64,000 nucleotides of DNA, taken from assembly GCA_029532625.1 (NCBI GenBank), contig JARFXM010000005.1:1550001-1614000 (forward strand), written 5' to 3'. This stretch comes from Lomentospora prolificans. Its lineage: Eukaryota; Ascomycota; Sordariomycetes; Microascales; Microascaceae. The notes below the pieces were generated by a model. It saw only the letters and a list, made by a program, of their open reading frames with translations, searched no databases and had not been told where the DNA came from. Shown in pieces: positions 56,821-64,000 of this stretch. The first letter of the stretch is position 1. Each line of letters starts with the position of its first letter. A program made the position numbers and the translations under genes.

Positions 56821-58210
56821 GGTGAGGCGACTGATCCAGAGATGCGACTCAAAATTTCGCCGAGAAGGGGTTCCGGAATGGGAAGAAGGGTTATCGTACT
56901 TTTATGGGCCGCTGTACGCGTAATGTCAATGTCGTCGAGGTCAATGTGATATCACGTCATTCATGAGGCAAATCAGGGCCAAGGGTGAGCGTTGGTGTGG
57001 AGACCTTGCGGAAGAGCTCAAGCTCAGCTTTGAGCTTCTCGTGAGGAGCTCTGGAATGGAAGCACAGCTTTTCGCAGCAAGACAGAGAGACTTCTTGGGC
57101 ATTCGAGGATTGTAAATTTGACGCAAGATGAAATGGATTGATCTGAGGGATCCTTGGGATTATCAACGCCCCGATTCTGACAATTTGAGCCCGATCCCGT
57201 CGCATCCGACACATCAGACAGCCCCCGCACTGATCACCTTCATCGTGTCTCTCTTACTCGGACCTTGGCGAGGAGTACGAGTACGGGCACGATTACTAAG
57301 AGGGAGGGGTGTCGATAGAATTACCATTGCAAAACCGTGATTTATCGACACCCCTTATTGACACTCCCCCTATTGGCACTCCCTCTCGTGACTCGCGCCA
57401 GAATTCCAGAGCATAATCGTATGCCCCTTTTGCAACCATCCTCTTTAAGCCATACAAGGCATGCTTTTGTCCTGTGCATTCTACAAGTACTTTGACTTTA
57501 TAGGGCTCGTGAATCGCACCCTAGCAGATAAACTCTCGCCGCTCAGACCAAAAAAAGGTTGCGGAGAGGAGGAACCCCGTCCGAGCAAACCTACGCTCTT
57601 GCTGCACTCAGCAACAGCTCTCGACAAATCGAAAGTTGCTCATTCGATCATGCCGAACATGCTCAGATGACGATTGACTCTGTCCCGCAGGAGTCCTTCC
57701 CTCCCAAACCAACTGATACCTGTCAATCTGGCCATCAATTGGACATTTCAGTACCGGTTGCCATCTCCACCAGTGCTCTACCTGACCTTCTCGGCGTCAC
57801 ACCGAATCTATAACGTCGCCCGTCCCAATCGCGACGACCGCCGCCAAGCCGGTTGATCTCCGTAGATATTGAGCATCCAATGCCGACGTTGACATTTTCC
57901 CTTCCCCGAGAGCTGTAACCTATTTAAATTGCCTGCCCCGCCGCCTGCCCCGAACCGACTTCTTTTCCACATTAGAGCTCCTTTATCCGTCGCCCTATAG
58001 GATTCATTCCATAATATGAACGTCCGCGTAATCGGGGGCCCCTCAGAGCTCTGCTGCTGTCATAATGGTTCTGGATGATTTCCTATAAAGGCTTGCAGGC
58101 CACAGTCAATTGAAACCGTGGATATCTCCGAGATCTTCGATTCATGACTCCTCCCTTCCACTGTCTCGAGCACGAATTCCGTGGATCTGCACTCCTCTCG
58201 CGACGCCATT
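56821..58210. other. Divergent intergenic region with an inverted repeat
   Basis: Promoters of the FAS1 gene (-) and PEBP-like gene (+). Contains the 13-bp inverted repeat at 57305-57355 and related GGGG-TGTC-ATA motifs just downstream. TATTTAAAT at 57921-57929 is a possible TATA-like site. No gene recognised. Confidence 0.5.
57305..57355. repeat. 13-bp perfect inverted repeat, possible transposon end
   Basis: AGGGGTGTCGATA (57305-57317) and its exact complement TATCGACACCCCT (57343-57355) flank a 25-base spacer. Two more degenerate copies of the right arm follow (TATTGACACTCCCC and TATTGGCACTCCC, to about 57384). Terminal repeats of this kind occur at the ends of fungal Tc1/mariner-pogo elements or MITEs, but no transposase or target duplication is seen. 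Confidence 0.6.
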
Positions 58211-58956
58211 ATGAAGCTTCTCGAAATCGCCGGAATTGCTGCCTTCGCAGGCCTGGCCTTCGGGCAGACGCCAGCCGGCTTTGAACCCGCGGTCGAAGCA
58301 AACCTCGCCGTCAGTTTTGGTAGCAAGGCTGTTGAGGAACCGGGAACGTCTTTCACAAAGGAAGAGACTGCTGCGATCCCCACGATAGGCACTGCCGAAC
58401 CTCTCAAGGGCACTTATATATTTGCCATGATTGGTACGATCTTGTGAGCTCCGGGCCGGCCAGCATCTAAATATCGCTAACGGGTCAAATCGCAGATATC
58501 TCGGTGTACGTTTGAACCCCACCAGCATCCACGCCACCTTCAAATACCCCACCCGAGGCCGAGGGGACAAATCGATCCAATTGTAAACTAACCTCGATGA
58601 CCAGACCTGCATCTTTTAGCCCTGGAAACTACGAGCCCCGTCGAAACATGCTTCACGCACTTGTCTCGGGTTTCACCTCGAGCGCTGAGGCCAATGCCGA
58701 CGGCATCTACGTCCTCGAGAACGCCGACCCTTCCGGCCCCGCCGCATACATCGGTCCCTCTCCACCCGCTGAAACCCCGCCCAACGCCCACAACTATGTT
58801 GAGCTGCTCTTTGAGCAGACAGACGCGTACAAGGCACCGCAAGTCGACTACAGCGGTTTCAACAACAGACTCGGCGTAGATGTTGCAGAGCTCATTACAA
58901 CCCTCGGACTCGGCGAGCCGGTGGCGGCTAACTATTTCAACGTTACTGGTGTCTAG
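58211..58956 (+). CDS. Secreted PEBP-like protein with a 10-nt microexon
   Basis: Phosphatidylethanolamine-binding-protein family, secreted fungal branch. Exons 58211-58433, 58496-58505 and 58605-58956; introns 62 and 99 bp (second with CTAAC); 194 aa. The 10-base middle exon encodes the core DIS-V residues and is needed to join the frames. Signal peptide MKLLEIAGIAAFAGLAFGQ. Seen: LAVSFGSKAVEEPG, TYIFAMIDISVPASF (strand that in cytosolic PEBPs carries DPDxP), RRNMLHALVSGF, YIGPSPPAETPPNAHNYVELLFEQ (the GPPxGxHRY-type binding-pocket motif, with HNY), and a C-terminal helix-rich end. Many secreted fungal PEBPs lack the canonical DPDAP, as here. Ligand unknown. Confidence 0.88.
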
Positions 58957-61781
58957 ATAGCCGGAAACTAGGCCGCGGATCGATCTGTGCGAGATAAAGA
59001 GGGACCGGCCTGAGGTCGTGCCCATGGCGCCTCTGTAGATCTAGCAAGGCATGGCCCGGTGCGAAGCGCACAGATGTCGTTCAATAAACATGGCATGTAA
59101 ACTGGTGCTTTTCGTGGGCTCAAACGGTGCTTTCGTAGTTCATTTGAGCCGCGCTAGACCGCTCCGGTCCGGCCTTCAAGTAATATCTGGTTATCGCCAG
59201 CGATGGCCGGTCCATTTGCACTATTTCTCGCAGTCTTTCCGACCTTTCCGGCATAATTATTAGCTAGCAATGCACTGTAGGCAACCAACTATGCTTTTTG
59301 AAAATGGACCTTTCACATCCCATTTTGGCCCCTCGAGCAGCCAAACCAGCCATCTTCTCCAGTGGATATTTACTCCGCTGCGTTAATGCGGCGAAGCATC
59401 CACTCCACGTGGCGGGCTAGGAACCCCAAAGGTGGATTGTTAGCGATCGCCCAGTCTGCAGTTGCTCCGCCCCCATCCCTTCTAAGCCCCTGATTCCATG
59501 GGTCTGAGTGTATCAATACCTGAATCCCGATGCGGGCGAGCAGGGGGGCAGGACATTATTCATGCATGAAAATGGAAGCATTCGAAGCGTCCTCAGCACC
59601 AAGCCTGGATGCAAATCACATCGGTTGAGCCAAGGGGCAAGCATTGAGATGACACAGGAGATGACGAACAATCTTATGCGACGCGCAAAGAGAAAGGTAT
59701 CGGTAAGGATATGGCCAGGGGAATGTCGTCTGGAAGGGAAACATTATCTTTTACGACATGCCGACTCACTGAGTCGGTGGAACCGTGGCCGTCACCGAAA
59801 GGTGAGCGCCACAACCGGTTCGGCCGGCGATTGAGTAATTCGAACAGCCCTTCGAGACAGCGATGAAAGACAACCCTCGAGTATACATTCTCCTAAGAAT
59901 ATGTGTGGATTCTGAACAGGCATAGTGCCCAGTCAGTGAGGCATTGGCCCTGATTGAGGGCATTTCTGCGGGTGGTTTGGGAAGTGAGGCCTGGCGAACC
60001 TAAGATCAGATGCTGTGCATTGGGGTGGGACTGGACTCCATCTCCAGAACGTTCCTAGCCCCTGGACCCGAATGGTGGTGCTGAGACTTGTGTGTTCCTA
60101 GGCTAGAACGTATTCCCTTGCTGCCTCCAGCGTACCACTGGGCAAGTAATATTGGGTCATTCGTAACCAGGTATTCCAAAGTCGTCCAAAGCAGGAGTAT
60201 CCTAACACATGGTAGGGTAGACCTGGAGGGTGAGGACAGGCTCTTGCGAAGATGTACAGTTGGTCTGTGCCCTCGCCCGCAGGCAAAGGCGGGAGACCGG
60301 ACCGGGCAAAAAGATGCCAGCTGGGTGCATATCTCGACGCTCACAAGTCCTTGTATCTTAGAAAAGTCGAGCGATTTTACTCGACACCACTCACGGTGCA
60401 TCGCATCAAATCCTGCGACACAACCTGCAATTGTTCTCTTCACCCTCCTGTCTGAGTCTGTGAGTGTGGAGTAGCGGGAGAATTCGCCATCCCTCTGGGT
60501 GCCACCCATCCTGTGGAGACGAGACTGCCAGCGACGCAACAATGCAAGGGAAAAGGGGTAACGAGGAGAAGCAGCAGAAGTCGGGCCCAGTTCCGGGTCG
60601 ACGAGTGCTTGGCCAACCCCCGACAAATTAATTTCCCATAGGTACTAAAGTGGAGCTACCATCGATGGGGGTTGGCGGTACCTTCCCACAACGGGGAGTA
60701 GTGGCCTTCGTGGCTGCTACCATCCCTGGTCTTTCCTCCTGCTCGCCTCAATGTGTCCTGCAAGTACGAAGGTATAATACACCATGCCTTCCACGACTCC
60801 AGGGACTGCAGGAACATTGAATGGCCTACGCTAGCTGTTTCCAGGCAGGGCATAAGCTCCTTCCATGCAGCAGGTCCGCAAAACTGAGCAGTTGCGACCA
60901 CGAACCCAGCCAGGCCGCCAATGTGGTGGGGCGGCGCACAGGGGGAAGGGGATTTGTTGTGCCATTGAAGCTCGTACGGTCGCACCCAGTACCATGACCG
61001 GCCGAAGTCGCGATACAAGACGTCCCTTTCTGCACTAACTCCGTGCGAAGGTCACAGTACGTGCGTGTTTCCCAAAACTCAAAGCGATCCGCCATATCGC
61101 TCAAATCCACCCTCTCGCCCTCTTCTCTGTTTGCCCGTCGATGGTCAGAATATTTTTACTTTGAGAGAGGCACTCGGGATTCTTTCCTTGTTCTTTTCCT
61201 TCTTTTGCCTTACTCACTCTCACCTCTTCCCATCTCACCTCGCCGTGGAGGCTATACCTTGTATTCTACTTACCGCTTCCTTGGCCTACGAACCCGGCCC
61301 GTGGATCGACACGCAATTGCCCAAGACACCGCGCCGCGCGCCGTCCTAGCTGAACCAGCATCTCCGAAAGTCGAAAATCAAATCTTCTCCACCGTGCCAA
61401 TTAGCCCGATCTACCACGCTAGTGAAGGCACAGACGGATAGACATTGCTAGCAAAGCTTGAAAGAGGAGGGAAACCCATCAGGAGGGATAAAGACTCAGT
61501 CACGTTACAACACACTGACGAGGCCTTTGCTTCTTCTTCTCCTGCTCACCTCTTCCACTTCTACCTGCCCACGCGGAATTTTATTTCGCCACGACCTGGA
61601 TTCCGTGTTCCCGGTCTCAGCGTCGCACCCGTCGTGAATCAGTCGCGCCCTTAGACAGTCATTGCGGACTCATAGAATCTTCAGCGAGTGGCTCCCTCCG
61701 TTCGAATTCTTAAACCCGTTTCGCCTTGCCCTTGCGACCCGACTCCTTTCTAGACATTCCAGTCTCGATCAATCCGACACC
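58957..61781. other. 2.8-kb intergenic region
   Basis: No supported gene. A 206-codon minus frame at 60006-60626 opens with TTG and has no recognised domain. A pyrimidine-rich leader at about 61160-61250 and 61520-61560 precedes the small gene at 61782. Confidence 0.45.
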
Positions 61782-62063
61782 ATGGCCCCCACCCTCCTCG
61801 AAAGACTCCAGGCCAAGATTGAGCTCTTCAGGCTCGAACAGCGCTACACCCGCCGCCGTCACCGACGTTCTACCTTTAGGTCCAATGCCATCTATGTCGA
61901 CGGTGAATATGTTTATCAGACTCCTAGCTCCACCGGCTCTTCGAGCGACAGCTACACATCCAGCCCTCAGATGAACGCGCTCCACCAAGAACCTCCTCCG
62001 GGCGTTTCGCCCCAGAGGAAGCGACTGAGCAGGCTATCGATGACTTTTAAGTCTTCCAGCTAG
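61782..62063 (+). CDS. Small basic protein, conserved-looking, function unknown
   Basis: 93 aa from an ATG in good context (ACCATGG). N-terminal amphipathic helix MAPTLLERLQAKIELFRLEQRY followed by a basic run TRRRHRRSTFRSNAIYVDGEYVYQTP, then a Ser/Thr/Pro-rich middle and a basic Ser-rich end (RKRLSRLSMTFKSSS). No signal peptide, membrane segment or cysteine. I recall similar small proteins with the SNAIYVDGEYVY motif in other Sordariomycetes but cannot name a function. The long pyrimidine-rich leader suggests good expression. The motif and leader make a real gene more likely than a chance frame. Confidence 0.65.
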   Translation: MAPTLLERLQAKIELFRLEQRYTRRRHRRSTFRSNAIYVDGEYVYQTPSSTGSSSDSYTSSPQMNALHQEPPPGVSPQRKRLSRLSMTFKSSS

Positions 62064-64000
62064 ACATGACGAAACGCAAAACAGAATTAACGCGGCGGGT
62101 TCAGCAACTTTTTCCACCAAATGCAACTTCAGACATCGACGATCAGCTCTCCAGGGCAATCAGTCATTGTTTTTATTCGACTAGGAAGCGCTACACAAGG
62201 ACGGCGAGTGCAATAAGCCGCAACACCGGGCAGCACTCTATTTTATTTCGTTGGAGGGCTCCTGGGGCGGAGCGACGGGTGACCGATATATTCGGGGGAG
62301 ATCATCATGGCTCAATGGCGCCGGACGACGGGCATGTGCGTTTATGATATCCAGGTTGCTTTTTGGTTTTAGGATGAGTTTTGGACGATATAGAGTCCCC
62401 AACTTATTTCACGACAGCATGCGATGGCTCTTTTATTCTTCTTACACCACCTCTTCCGAGTGTGGATGACGACACCAGCCAATTGGCCGACGAAAGCGGG
62501 AGAAGGCCACCAGAGCCCCTCTTGTCGCAGAGCTGGTCCGTATTCCGTTTTACAGTGACGGCGAACACCTCATTCCCGTTGACGAAGTTTCTATTTTGTA
62601 ATATGGCCAGAGACACCATGGCATTCAGGGGGTTTACCTACTACAAGTACAACAGGGGCATACACCATGTCTTGCATGTCAACACTTTCTTTTTGTACAC
62701 ACATTATTCCATAGCATTTGAGAAAAAAAAAGTTGAAGATTTCAAAACTAACGACTGACGAGTCACACATCGCAATTATCGTGTTCATAATAGGGGCAAT
62801 CGTCGCTGGGGCTGTCAAAGGACCAGGGCAGCTTGATTCGTAATTTGGCGTGATCCCAGGCCACCATGCCTCACATATCCCCAAACCCACTTGAGACTAT
62901 AACAAAATTGCGCCCAGAAAATGCGCAGGTCTGAGCGCTCGGGTACGGCACCGGCTCGACTCTTGGATTTTCAAGCCGATTTTTTTGAAAAATTTACCCC
63001 GCCTGTGCCTCGTGGCTGGGGACGCTACGATCAAAGGGGAGGATGTGCGTTGCGCACCGACGGTGCTAGTTTCCCCTTGGAATAGCGTCATGTACCTGTT
63101 GCGAGAAGTCCAAGACAAACGCGAGACCTTGGTCGATGAAGAAGCAGGAAGGAAGGTTTTGGCCACGGAGATCGACAGGGCCCGCCATGGATATGGACGC
63201 TCCCCGGAACAGCGCCGAACCAGCCATTCGTCCACTGAGGTGAGAGGGGGGTTATCCGTAGAATTGTTCGCGACGAGATCCACCCACCTAGCGATTTGGA
63301 GGATCCTCGTGGTGAGGGCTACCAGTGGACTGTTCTGTGACTTCAATGCTAACGGGCTACTACTGTACAGTATGAGCAAATAATAGTGCTCCTTGGTGAG
63401 AGAGAGGGCTGGCCAGCCAGACATGCCCCACCTCATCTCGCGCAGTTTTTCAAAAAAGAGGTCCTGGCGTCCGTCTCGCTCACCTTCCAAGTAGGGCAGC
63501 CAAGCTAGTTTACTGTAAGCGGGTGGTCAGGTTAAAGACGCAATCCTTCACTAGCTCCTCCTTGATCGCGAGCTAAATGATCACTAGTATCTCTAGCTTA
63601 AAGGTGCATCCCCGGCTCTTTTTCCAACGATCGCGGAGGGGTTATCCTGGCATCTTTGCGAAGGGTGTTTGTCCAAGAATCGAGATGGAAATGAAATCTT
63701 CGCCCTAGCGCACGAATGTAAGCCCCCCCGTGCTTGTCAGCGACGGGCCTAGCCGTGAACTGGGGAGATTGGCGAATAGATGGGAAACGTCAGCTCGTCC
63801 ATGCTCGGCCGCCTTGGCCTGAATGGGTGGATTACTGGTTTCCAAGTGACAAAGCTGGGCGTACACTTTGAAAGATTGCCATCGGATCTTCCCTGACTGC
63901 TTGACCTCTCGCCGGCACCCGCGTTGGCTTCGGCTTCCCGCGTTCGATGGAGAAGGCCGGGCCAGCGTCGACGATCCAAGCTTTAGCCAGCGGATGAACC
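62064..64000. other. 3' flank, no gene recognised
   Basis: The largest frame is 62897-63490 on the minus strand (197 codons), but it opens with TTG and overlaps a plus-strand frame of 132 codons; neither has a recognised domain. Minus-strand frame 63749-63979 runs near the window end and could belong to a gene cut off there. Confidence 0.4.

Noticed and set aside
60006..60626. 206-codon minus-strand frame
   Set aside because: It opens with TTG, no domain is recognisable, and overlapping frames on the other strand are equally long.
62897..63490. 197-codon minus-strand frame
   Set aside because: It opens with TTG, has no recognised motif and overlaps a comparable plus-strand frame.

Overview
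The window is nuclear DNA of a filamentous ascomycete (Pezizomycotina, probably Sordariomycetes; the order is my guess). The evidence is: short GT-AG introns of about 54-99 bases with CTAAC-like branch sites, a Zn2Cys6 transcription factor, HET-domain genes, a GH6 cellulase, GPI-type and other secreted proteins, and long gene-poor intergenic stretches. No rRNA, intact tRNA or CRISPR array was found, and nothing looks bacterial or viral.

Layout. 0-4.7 kb is gene-poor: a decayed gene fragment and a solo LTR (3375-3947) with a perfect 5-bp target duplication and an internal 51-bp minisatellite. 4.7-9.6 kb holds an intact HET-domain gene (+) convergent with a complete nuclear poly(ADP-ribose) polymerase (-). 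9.6-16.2 kb has no intact gene but contains a multi-intron NAD-dependent epimerase pseudogene. 16.2-26.5 kb carries a GH6 glycosidase, an RS-like basic protein, an aldehyde dehydrogenase, a divergent Aurora-type kinase and a GPI-type surface protein. 28.3-29.1 kb has a single-pass membrane protein. 30-35 kb pairs an OTT_1508-like deaminase protein with a decayed DUF2235 (Tle1-like hydrolase) gene. 35.9-40.4 kb has a small secreted protein and a Zn2Cys6 regulator. 41.7-44.1 kb holds decayed HET and TPR-like genes. 45-50 kb has a tubby-like protein, a secreted TAP-type (S33) peptidase and a cyclase/amidohydrolase, the last facing a decayed SMP-30 lactonase gene. 54.9-62 kb has a secreted two-domain fasciclin protein, a secreted PEBP-like protein with a 10-nt microexon, and a small conserved-looking basic protein.

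How it fits together. Housekeeping genes (PARP, Aurora-type kinase, ALDH) are interleaved with accessory genes. Several accessory genes belong to families tied to fungal self/non-self recognition or biological conflict (two HET genes, the deaminase, DUF2235, TPR), and most of these except one HET gene and the deaminase are broken. Many secreted or surface proteins (GH6, GPI-type, FAS1, PEBP, S33 peptidase, a 196-aa secreted protein) suggest a saprotrophic or host-associated lifestyle. Exon models were built by hand from splice sites and reading frame; each intact multi-exon model below closes in frame.
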